Assembly (NCBI GenBank): GCA_003662645.1
Contig: QMYL01000056.1
Location: forward strand, 1-6,536
Direction: 5' to 3'
DNA from: Candidatus Bathyarchaeota archaeon
Lineage (GTDB): Archaea > Thermoproteota > Bathyarchaeia > Bathyarchaeales > B26-1
Length of the DNA stretch: 6,536 nt
The notes beneath the pieces were generated by a model. It was given only the letters and a program-made list of their open reading frames with translations, ran no database searches and had not been told where the DNA came from. Below are positions 1 through 6,536 of this stretch, piece after piece; the stretch's first letter is position 1, and each line of letters starts with the position of its first letter. Position numbers and translations under genes: made by a program.

Positions 1-1020
1 ACCCTCGAGGGTAAGACCCCAGTAGTTGAAGCAGCCATTAGGGACTTCTTCCGCAACCTGAAGGGCAAAGACCCAACCACGATAGAGCACCATTGGCAGG
101 CCATGTATAGATGGAGCTGCTACAGGGGTGGACCGGTCAATATGAGCGCAATAAGCGGGATAGAGCAGGCCCTATGGGACATATTGGGTAAGTACCTAAA
201 TCAGCCGATCTACAAACTCCTAGGAGGCCCAGTCCGGGAGAGGATAAAGGTGTACGCCCACGTTAGAGGTGAGACACCCGAGGAATGCGCCGAGAGCGCC
301 CTAAGGAGGCTGAAGGAGGGGTTCAGGGCGGTCAAGACGTGTCCCTTCGGGGCGACCAGAATAGTTGACACCCCAAGGAAGATAAGGGATGCGGTGGAGA
401 AGATAAAGGCCATCAGGGAAGCCGTGGGTGACGACGTAGACCTCGCCATAGACTGCCATGGTAGGTTAAGCCCAGCCATGGCTATATTGATGGCTAAGGC
501 TCTAGAACCATACAAACCCATGTTCCTTGAGGAGCCCTGCCTGCCTGAGAACGTAGATGCGATGGTTAGGGTGGCGAGGGCTACATCGATCCCGATCGCC
601 ACAGGGGAACGCCTCTTCACGAGGTGGGGCTTTAGGGAGGTCTTAGAGAAGCAGGCTGCCTCAATAATACAACCTGACCTCAGCCATGCGGGTGGCATAC
701 TCGAGTGTAGGAAGATAGCGGCCATGGCGGAGGTCTACTACGTTGGCGTCGCACCCCACTGTCCGCTCGGACCGATCGCGCTCTCAGCCTGCCTCCAACT
801 CGACGCATGCACGCCTAACTTCCTCATACAGGAGCTTGTAACTCTGGGTGAGGGCTACCTGAGGAGGCCTTTTAAGGTTAGGGATGGTTACATAGAGGTC
901 CCTAAGGGTCCAGGGCTAGGTATAGAATTAGACGATGACGCCGTCAGAGAAAAGGCATACGATGGGGTATGGGAGCGGCCGACCTTAATCCATGAAGATG
1001 GCTCGGTTGCTGATTGGTGA
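1..1020 (+). CDS. dgoD: Galactonate dehydratase-like enolase-superfamily enzyme (5' end missing)
   Basis: This gene encodes a mandelate racemase/muconate lactonizing enzyme family dehydratase. The best match from memory is D-galactonate dehydratase, which makes 2-keto-3-deoxygalactonate in the cytoplasm for an Entner-Doudoroff-type route. The frame is open from base 1, so about 40 N-terminal residues lie outside the window; 339 codons are present against roughly 380 in the family. The barrel motifs are in order: DCHGR at 451-465 (metal-ligand Asp and a His two residues later), EEP at 529-537, GER at 604-612, QPDLSHAGG near 670-696 and APHCPLGP near 751-774 (catalytic His at 757-759). The spacing from the DxH Asp to the two Glu ligands and to the last His (26, 52 and 102 residues) equals that which I recall for E. 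coli DgoD. The C-terminus HEDGSVADW also fits DgoD. Gluconate or another sugar-acid dehydratase remains possible, because substrate choice in this family is hard to read. It is convergent with nfo. Confidence 0.85.
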   Translation, partial: TLEGKTPVVEAAIRDFFRNLKGKDPTTIEHHWQAMYRWSCYRGGPVNMSAISGIEQALWDILGKYLNQPIYKLLGGPVRERIKVYAHVRGETPEECAESALRRLKEGFRAVKTCPFGATRIVDTPRKIRDAVEKIKAIREAVGDDVDLAIDCHGRLSPAMAILMAKALEPYKPMFLEEPCLPENVDAMVRVARATSIPIATGERLFTRWGFREVLEKQAASIIQPDLSHAGGILECRKIAAMAEVYYVGVAPHCPLGPIALSACLQLDACTPNFLIQELVTLGEGYLRRPFKVRDGYIEVPKGPGLGIELDDDAVREKAYDGVWERPTLIHEDGSVADW

Positions 1021-1022
1021 CG

Positions 1023-1038
1023 GCTCTGGATTCAGAGC
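1023..1038. terminator. Hairpin across the convergent stop region of the dehydratase gene and nfo
   Basis: GCTCTG, a GATT loop and CAGAGC form a perfect 6-bp stem. It begins 2 bp after the dehydratase stop and includes the nfo stop codon on the opposite strand. Its position suggests a shared bidirectional 3'-end structure. No T-run follows on either strand, and archaeal termination relies mainly on T-runs, so true terminator function is uncertain. Confidence 0.35.
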
Positions 1039-1877
1039 TCCCCGGCTAACTCCCTGACCTTGTTGAGGTTCTCTATATCACTCCTCCTCTTGTCAACGGG
1101 CGTCTCGAGTATCAGCGGCAGCTTTCCGAGCCTACTTTGCAGTATGTTTCTGAAGCCCTCTTCACCTATCATCCCCATCCCGATATGTTCGTGGCGGTCT
1201 ATCCGTGAGTTCAAGCCGCCCTTTGAATCATTCAGATGGACAAGCTTCAACCTCTCAAAGCCTATGATCTCATCTAGCTTCCTTATTGTTGATTCTACCG
1301 CCTCCCTTGTTCTTAGATCATAACCCGCCGCGAAACCATGGCATGTATCGAAGCAGACACCAACCCGTTCAGGTTCATCTATGCGGTCGATTATATACCT
1401 GATATCCTCAAAGGATCCGCCCATACTATTCTTTGTCCCAGCCGTATTCTCAAGTAGAAGCATGACATCGCCATTAACCTCGGATAAACCCTTATTTATC
1501 GCGTTTATTATCCTCTCGAAGCCTACATCAATACCAGCCCCCAGATGGCTTCCCAAGTGTGTAACGAGGTATGGGATCCTCAATTTTAGACAACGGTTCA
1601 ACTCCATTATCAAAGACTCAACGGACTTCTCGTAGATCTCATCCTTTGGTGATGCCAGGTTTGGGAGGTAAGGCATGTGGCCGAAGACCGGGTCTATCCC
1701 GCATCTCTCAACCTTCTCGATGAAGGCCTCGGCTTCTTCTGGCTTCAGCTCCCTCGACCTCCAACCCCTCGGGTTCCTGGTGAAGATCTGGAAGGTGTTA
1801 CAGCCGAGCTTAACCGCCCTATCAACCGCCTTGTCTATAGAGCCTGAGATCGATACATGTAAGCCAAGCTTCAGCAT
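1032..1877 (-). CDS. nfo: Endonuclease IV (apurinic/apyrimidinic endonuclease)
   Basis: This is deoxyribonuclease IV of the Nfo family, a trinuclear-zinc TIM-barrel enzyme that nicks DNA 5' of abasic sites in base-excision repair. Counting from the ATG at 1877, all nine metal ligands known from E. coli Nfo have counterparts: H67 (FGHMPY), H107 (VTHLG), E143 (LLLENTAG), D177 and H180 (CFDTCHG), H214 (LVHLND), D227 and H229 (DRHEH), and E258 (LILETP). The 281-residue length matches the roughly 285 of E. coli, so the gene is complete and probably active. A GTG immediately before this ATG could also start it, adding one residue; I prefer ATG because it gives the usual MLKLGLHVS opening. The sequence before the start is G-rich (GGGATGGGTG) but not a well-spaced Shine-Dalgarno site. 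It is convergent with the dehydratase gene and divergent from the LLM oxidoreductase gene. The residues are intact and nothing looks transferred. Confidence 0.95.
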   Translation of the reverse strand: MLKLGLHVSISGSIDKAVDRAVKLGCNTFQIFTRNPRGWRSRELKPEEAEAFIEKVERCGIDPVFGHMPYLPNLASPKDEIYEKSVESLIMELNRCLKLRIPYLVTHLGSHLGAGIDVGFERIINAINKGLSEVNGDVMLLLENTAGTKNSMGGSFEDIRYIIDRIDEPERVGVCFDTCHGFAAGYDLRTREAVESTIRKLDEIIGFERLKLVHLNDSKGGLNSRIDRHEHIGMGMIGEEGFRNILQSRLGKLPLILETPVDKRRSDIENLNKVRELAGEL

Positions 1878-1880
1878 CAC

Positions 1881-1985
1881 CCATCCCAGAATTATTATTT
1901 GGAACTACTAGTGTTTAGCCTTTTTCCTTCAGCGTACCCCTGAAGGTTTTGGGGATAAAGTTAATTCTTCATCGCCCTTAATTTA
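1881..1985. promoter_or_regulatory. Divergent promoter region between nfo and the LLM oxidoreductase gene
   Basis: This 105-bp gap must hold the promoters of two divergent genes. For the + gene, the AT-rich stretch GATAAAGTTAATT (1955-1967) lies about 20-30 bp before the ATG, at the right distance for a TATA box driving a leaderless transcript. For nfo, a weak candidate is GCTAAAC read on the - strand (1914-1920), about 37-43 bp before its ATG. Neither is a strong consensus box. The dyad at 1926-1946 sits between them. Confidence 0.5.
1926..1946. repeat. 7-bp inverted repeat in the divergent promoter region
   Basis: CCTTCAG and CTGAAGG are perfect inverted arms (1926-1932 and 1940-1946) around the 7-base spacer CGTACCC. 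The 14-bp centre-to-centre spacing is somewhat more than one helical turn. It is placed where a dimeric repressor or activator could act on both genes. As RNA it could also form a hairpin, and TTTT follows on the + strand. No protein that binds it can be named. Confidence 0.5.
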
Positions 1986-2948
1986 ATGGTTGGTGATGAG
2001 GAGTTGGCACGGATCAAGTTCGGCTTGAGGATTCCAAGCTTCCCAATAGATGGGAGCAGCGGCGAGGAGTTCATGAAGCAAATATACCGGTTCATCGAAG
2101 CCTTGAAGGGTGACTTCGAATCCGCTTGGCTCTGCGACCACTTCATCCCATGGGCGGATTTCGTTGGTAAGGATACACCAACCCTGGAGGGGTTCACAGC
2201 TATATCCTACCTAGCTGGGGCCTTCCCAGATTTAAAGTTTGGGAACATAGTCCTATGCAATTCCTATAGGAACCCAGCTCTACTGGCTAAGATGGGGGCA
2301 ACCCTTCAACTTCTGAGCGGTGGAAGGTTCATCCTTGGAATAGGGGCGGGATGGAAGGGGGATGAGTACATAGCCTACGGATATGAATTTCCACCTCCAG
2401 CGGTCAGGATAAAGCAGCTCGAGGAGGGCGTCCAGATAATAAGGGCTCTATGGACCAGGGGGAGAGTCACATTCAAGGGTAGATACTATCACATCCAAGA
2501 TGCATACTGCTATCCGAAGCCGGATCCAATTCCGCCGATAATGATAGGAGGTGGCGGGGAAAAACTAACCTTAAGGGTTGTCGCCCGCTACGCAGACTGG
2601 TGGAACCTACCCAACACCTCACCGCAAACTTACAAAAAGAAGCTGGACGTCTTGAAGGGACACTGTATGCTGGTTGGTAGGGATCCATCAGATATAGTCA
2701 AAACCCTTGGGAACATGGTTGCGATAGCGGAGAGCGAGGGGAAGGTTCGGCGCATAGTCAGGGAGAACCCCTTCATCAGCGAGGGGAGGGAAGAAAACTA
2801 CATAATAGGTGACGTTGACGAGGTTATAAGGAGGATAGAGGAGTATGTTAGGTTGGGCGTTAGCTACTTCATACTGAGGTTTTTAGACTTCCCAAAACTG
2901 GATGGGGCACAACTATTTGTTAGAGATGTGATGCCGTCTTTCAGTTAA
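1986..2948 (+). CDS. LLM-class (luciferase-like) flavin/F420-dependent oxidoreductase
   Basis: This 320-residue protein has the bacterial-luciferase-like TIM-barrel fold, whose members use FMN or coenzyme F420 for hydride transfer. Visible family marks are the first strand IKFGLRIPSF (residues 10-19), CDHFIPW (50-56), the hallmark GGRFILGIGAGW (112-123), the RIKQLEEGVQIIRALW helix (141-156) followed by the FKGRYY turn (163-168), and PPIMIGGGGEKLTLR (183-197) near the phosphate-binding end of the barrel. The length fits single-chain F420-type members. In an archaeon F420 is the likelier cofactor, but this is inference and the substrate is unknown. I do not see enough to call it methylenetetrahydromethanopterin reductase. 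The start at 1986 is the only reasonable in-frame ATG; no Shine-Dalgarno site precedes it and an AT-rich box lies about 25 bp upstream, so the mRNA may be leaderless. Its stop is 2 bp from the stop of the opposite gene. Confidence 0.88.
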   Translation: MVGDEELARIKFGLRIPSFPIDGSSGEEFMKQIYRFIEALKGDFESAWLCDHFIPWADFVGKDTPTLEGFTAISYLAGAFPDLKFGNIVLCNSYRNPALLAKMGATLQLLSGGRFILGIGAGWKGDEYIAYGYEFPPPAVRIKQLEEGVQIIRALWTRGRVTFKGRYYHIQDAYCYPKPDPIPPIMIGGGGEKLTLRVVARYADWWNLPNTSPQTYKKKLDVLKGHCMLVGRDPSDIVKTLGNMVAIAESEGKVRRIVRENPFISEGREENYIIGDVDEVIRRIEEYVRLGVSYFILRFLDFPKLDGAQLFVRDVMPSFS

Positions 2949-2950
2949 GG

Positions 2951-3181
2951 TCACTTCTTCCTCAACTCTACTAAGCGTTTACCCCTCATCAGGGTTGAGA
3001 CGTTCACCTTACCGTATATCTCCATCTCCATCAGTAGCTTGTTTAGGTCATCTACGCCGATATCCTTGTAGATATCCTTTAGGGCTTCCAGGATCTCGGA
3101 GTCGGTCATCGAGCCCTTCCTCTCAAGGAGCTCCATAACGATCGCGTGGGGTGGATAAACCTTCCATATCTTTGCAGACAT
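2951..3181 (-). CDS. Small winged-helix-like protein of unknown function, downstream of cdc48
   Basis: This gene encodes 76 residues with no signal peptide, membrane segment or Cys pairs. The pattern is that of a compact winged helix: helix 1 from HAIVMELLERKG (residues 12-23), TDSEILEALKDIY (26-38) as helix 2, VDDLNKLLMEMEIYG (43-57) as the recognition-type helix, then a basic two-strand wing with VNVSTLMRGKRLVEL (59-73). I think similar short proteins occur in other archaea, but I cannot name a family. It may bind DNA, or act as a protein-protein winged helix. It follows cdc48 on the same strand after a 68-bp gap (3182-3249) with no clear TATA box or terminator, so co-transcription is possible. 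The start ATG at 3179-3181 has only a weak purine-rich leader (GGAGTTAAGAGAG). The 3' end lies 2 bp from that of the convergent oxidoreductase gene. Confidence 0.8.
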   Translation of the reverse strand: MSAKIWKVYPPHAIVMELLERKGSMTDSEILEALKDIYKDIGVDDLNKLLMEMEIYGKVNVSTLMRGKRLVELRKK

Positions 3182-3249
3182 ACTACATCTACTCTCTTAA
3201 CTCCATACAAACCTTGGTTTGATTTGACGATGTATGAAATTTTACGGGT

Positions 3250-5430
<2,181 letters not shown>

Positions 5431-5435
5431 TCACC
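5431..5435 (-). promoter_or_regulatory. Shine-Dalgarno site of cdc48
   Basis: GGTGA on the - strand, part of AAGGGTGACAAGGT, lies 6 bases before the ATG at 5424. It matches the archaeal anti-Shine-Dalgarno sequence and fixes this start. Confidence 0.75.
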
Positions 5436-5460
5436 CTTACCTTAAGCCATGACGGATAGA

Positions 5461-5470
5461 AATTTAAATG
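5461..5470 (-). promoter_or_regulatory. Probable proximal TATA box of cdc48
   Basis: On the - strand the sequence reads CATTTAAATT, a good box A core (TTTAAAT). Transcription starting about 25 bp further on, near 5440, would give a leader of about 15 bases that contains the GGTGA site. This is the simplest promoter for cdc48; a second TATA-like box lies further upstream at 5527-5534. Confidence 0.6.
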
Positions 5471-5509
5471 TTGTGTAAACTATTGTCTGGTTCGGTGTTG
5501 TTAAATGTA

Positions 5510-5529
5510 ATATGAAAAAAATTTCATAT
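5510..5529 (-). terminator. AT-rich dyad with T7 run: probable terminator of the EF-1beta gene
   Basis: ATATGAAA and TTTCATAT form perfect 8-bp arms around AAAA. On the - strand, which carries the EF-1beta transcript, it reads as a run of seven T (5515-5521), about 34 bases after the stop codon at 5555. T-runs of this kind are the usual archaeal termination signal. The dyad may be incidental to the T-run or may serve as a protein-binding site. Confidence 0.6.
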
Positions 5530-5534
5530 ATAAA
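5527..5534 (-). promoter_or_regulatory. Possible distal TATA box upstream of cdc48
   Basis: The - strand reads TTTATATA, the textbook archaeal box A. It would start transcription near 5505 and give cdc48 a leader of about 80 bases. It overlaps the right arm of the dyad at 5510-5529. Being AT-rich 3' flank of the EF-1beta gene, it could also be without promoter function. Confidence 0.4.
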
Positions 5535-5554
5535 CTTAACGGCTTCGGAAGAGT

Positions 5555-5830
5555 TTAGAGGCGGGTTCTCCTAACCATCAAGGTCTCGAGCTGACTTATC
5601 CCCTCTAAACCTTGAAGCGAAGACTCCACGTCCTCTATCCCACCGGATTTATCCTCCGGCAGAAGTATATGGGCGATTAAAGCCTTAAGCCCGAAGGCTA
5701 TCGGCTCCTCCTCAAACCTATACACAGATGCATAACTTGGAAGAACCCTCTTAACATCCTCCTTCAACGATTCAAGGTCTAAGTCTATATCCGATGGGTA
5801 TATCTTCATTGAGACCAGAACCTTGGCCAT
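5555..5830 (-). CDS. ef1b: Archaeal elongation factor 1-beta (aEF1B)
   Basis: This 91-residue protein is the archaeal EF-1beta, the nucleotide exchange factor that reloads aEF1A with GTP during translation elongation. It consists of the single alpha-beta sandwich exchange domain and lacks the eukaryotic N-terminal extension. Family marks are the opening MAKVLVSMKIYPSDIDLDLE (1-20), the central EEEPIAFGLKAL (40-51) where aEF1A is contacted, LPED (57-60) and the end ETLMVRRTRL (82-91). The length matches the usual 88-92 residues. The frame is open upstream to 5923, but the start at 5830 is clear because AGGAGGT lies 6 bases before it and MAKV is the usual beginning. It has its own TATA box near 5874 and a T-run terminator, so it appears monocistronic, although read-through into cdc48 130 bp further on is possible. 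It diverges from the osmC-family gene. Confidence 0.96.
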   Translation of the reverse strand: MAKVLVSMKIYPSDIDLDLESLKEDVKRVLPSYASVYRFEEEPIAFGLKALIAHILLPEDKSGGIEDVESSLQGLEGISQLETLMVRRTRL

Positions 5831-5836
5831 ACCTAA

Positions 5837-5843
5837 ACCTCCT
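5837..5843 (-). promoter_or_regulatory. Shine-Dalgarno site of the EF-1beta gene
   Basis: AGGAGGT on the - strand, 6 bases before the ATG at 5830, is a near-perfect ribosome binding site. It decides the start against the longer open frame that reaches 5923. Confidence 0.9.
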
Positions 5844-5870
5844 GATGGCTTTCTAAGAAGAGAGAGCCCA

Positions 5871-5878
5871 TATTTTAA
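5871..5878 (-). promoter_or_regulatory. Probable TATA box of the EF-1beta gene
   Basis: The - strand reads CTTAAAATATG, with core TTAAAATA. A start about 26 bp downstream, near 5848, leaves a leader of about 18 bases that contains the AGGAGGT site. Confidence 0.6.
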
Positions 5879-5971
5879 GATTTCGATGGAATACTCTACA
5901 CCTAACACCTGCTTTCCACCCACATATACGGTCGATCCGGCCCATCCATATTTGTTCGCATTCCGTAACTC

Positions 5972-5978
5972 TTATATT
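5972..5978 (+). promoter_or_regulatory. Probable TATA box of the OsmC-family gene
   Basis: TTATATT lies about 37 bp before the ATG at 6012, so transcription would start near 6000 and leave a leader of about 11 bases. That leader has only a short GGTG (6002-6005) as a ribosome-binding candidate. The remaining divergent region 5879-5971 shows no obvious operator or RNA gene. Confidence 0.5.
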
Positions 5979-6011
5979 GACATAGCTTTCTGTAGAAATT
6001 CGGTGCATTAT

Positions 6012-6428
6012 ATGGCTAAGATAGTGGCAAGGGCTAAACTGGTTGAGAACGTCCGGTCAGTAGCCGACAATAACAGGGTTCACTCGGTTGTATGCGACTT
6101 ACCAACCAACTCCGGCGGGACGGATACGGGTCCAACGGCCCTGGAGTTGGCCCTTATGGCTCTGGCAGACTGCGCTGTTACGATATATGCTGACGTAGCG
6201 AAGAGGAGCAAGGTTGAGATTACAAGTCTGGAAGCCGTCGCCGAAGCTGAGAAGAGTCCAGACTCACCGAAGATCGGGGATGTAAGCTTGAAGATCAAGG
6301 TTACCAGTAAGGCTAGAAAACAACTCCTAGAAGCTATATGGAGGAGAACTGAGGCAAACTGTCCAGTATTGGCCATATTTAAGGAGCCAATAACGATAAA
6401 GGCGGAACTGGAAGCATCGAGTGAGTAG
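6012..6428 (+). CDS. OsmC/Ohr-family protein
   Basis: This 138-residue protein belongs to the OsmC superfamily, dimeric cytoplasmic proteins whose two Cys form a peroxidatic/resolving pair that reduces organic hydroperoxides with thiol donors. Both Cys are present: C54 in LALMALADC after the GGTDTGPTALE signature (35-45), and C117 in EANCPVLAIF, near the C-terminal strand KEPITIKAEL (124-133). The length is normal for the family. It looks closer to the general OsmC/YhfA branch than to Ohr, and not all members of that branch are proven peroxidases, so its substrate and reductant are open. The start at 6012 is chosen because MAKIVARAKL gives the usual first strand; an open frame further upstream to 5823 runs through the divergent promoters and the EF-1beta start region and is unlikely to be coding. 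It ends at a hairpin terminator and stands alone as a transcription unit. Confidence 0.93.
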   Translation: MAKIVARAKLVENVRSVADNNRVHSVVCDLPTNSGGTDTGPTALELALMALADCAVTIYADVAKRSKVEITSLEAVAEAEKSPDSPKIGDVSLKIKVTSKARKQLLEAIWRRTEANCPVLAIFKEPITIKAELEASSE

Positions 6429-6451
6429 ATCGAACCCCTAAAGCCATGGTT

Positions 6452-6485
6452 GGAGGAGCAAGGCTCCTCTCCACCCATTATTTTT
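6452..6485 (+). terminator. Hairpin plus T-run terminator of the OsmC-family gene
   Basis: GAGGAGC (6453-6459), loop AAG, GCTCCTC (6463-6469) make a perfect 7-bp GC-rich stem that a G-T pair (6452/6470) extends to 8. ATTATTTTT follows, ending in T5 at 6481-6485. It begins 23 bases after the stop codon. Confidence 0.75.
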
Positions 6486-6526
6486 AGCCACCATTAGAAA
6501 CAAAACCTTATTAGTCCTGCTTAACC

Positions 6527-6536
6527 TTTAAATAAT
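6527..6536 (+). promoter_or_regulatory. Possible TATA box of a gene beyond the right edge
   Basis: CTTTAAATAAT at the end of the window resembles box A (TTTAAATA). No reading frame begins before the edge, so the gene it would serve is outside the window. The short stretch 6486-6526 holds nothing else I can identify. Confidence 0.4.

Noticed and set aside
210..725. A 171-codon open frame on the - strand inside the dehydratase gene.
   Set aside because: It is a shadow of a conserved enzyme with all its active-site motifs on the + strand, and its translation is low-complexity with no recognisable domain.
1986..2948. Methylenetetrahydromethanopterin reductase (mer) as the identity of the LLM gene.
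   Set aside because: The fold family is shared, but the motifs seen are general LLM-class ones and no methanopterin-related neighbours are present.
5831..5923. A 31-codon N-terminal extension of EF-1beta.
   Set aside because: It crosses the TATA box and the strong AGGAGGT site, and archaeal EF-1beta normally begins at MAKV; the start at 5830 is clear.
5823..6011. A 63-codon N-terminal extension of the OsmC-family protein.
   Set aside because: It overlaps the EF-1beta start on the other strand and both divergent promoters, has no OsmC-like sequence, and the family begins at the strand encoded from 6012.
6080..6478. A 132-codon open frame on the - strand opposite the OsmC-family gene.
   Set aside because: It covers the conserved OsmC coding region and its terminator; the hydrophobic look comes from reading the complement, and no promoter or ribosome site supports it.

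Overview
The window looks like chromosomal DNA from a thermophilic archaeon, probably of the Thermoproteota or a related deep lineage. The evidence is an archaeal elongation factor 1-beta, a Cdc48/VAT-type double AAA+ ATPase, TATA-type promoter elements (TTTAAAT, TTTATATA, TTAAAATA), Shine-Dalgarno sites of the GGTGA/AGGAGGT type, heavy use of AGG/AGA and ATA codons, and a possibly leaderless gene. A flavin/F420-type luciferase-fold oxidoreductase fits such a host. The species cannot be fixed from the sequence alone.

Layout from left to right: (1) the 3' part of a galactonate dehydratase-like enolase-superfamily gene on the + strand, cut by the window edge; (2) nfo, endonuclease IV, on the - strand and convergent with it, with a hairpin spanning both stop codons; (3) a 105-bp divergent promoter region carrying a 7-bp inverted repeat; (4) a luciferase-like (LLM) flavin-dependent oxidoreductase on the + strand; (5) a 76-residue winged-helix-like protein of unknown function on the - strand, whose stop codon lies 2 bp from that of the oxidoreductase; (6) cdc48 on the - strand, 68 bp upstream of the small protein and perhaps co-transcribed with it; (7) the gene for EF-1beta on the - strand with its own promoter, a strong Shine-Dalgarno site and a T7 terminator-like dyad; (8) a divergent OsmC-family gene on the + strand ending in a clear hairpin plus T-run; (9) the start of another probable promoter at the right edge.

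The genes do not form one pathway. They are mostly short, alternately oriented units: sugar-acid catabolism, base-excision repair, redox chemistry, protein unfolding, translation elongation, and thiol/peroxide chemistry. The only stretch that may work as a group is EF-1beta, cdc48 and the small winged-helix gene, all on the - strand and all linked to protein homeostasis by position. I see no CRISPR array, mobile element, tRNA, rRNA or defence system. The least explained items are the small protein behind cdc48, the 67-bp near-identical DNA segment shared by the two AAA+ modules of cdc48, and the AT-rich dyad that combines a terminator-like T-run with a second TATA box ahead of cdc48.
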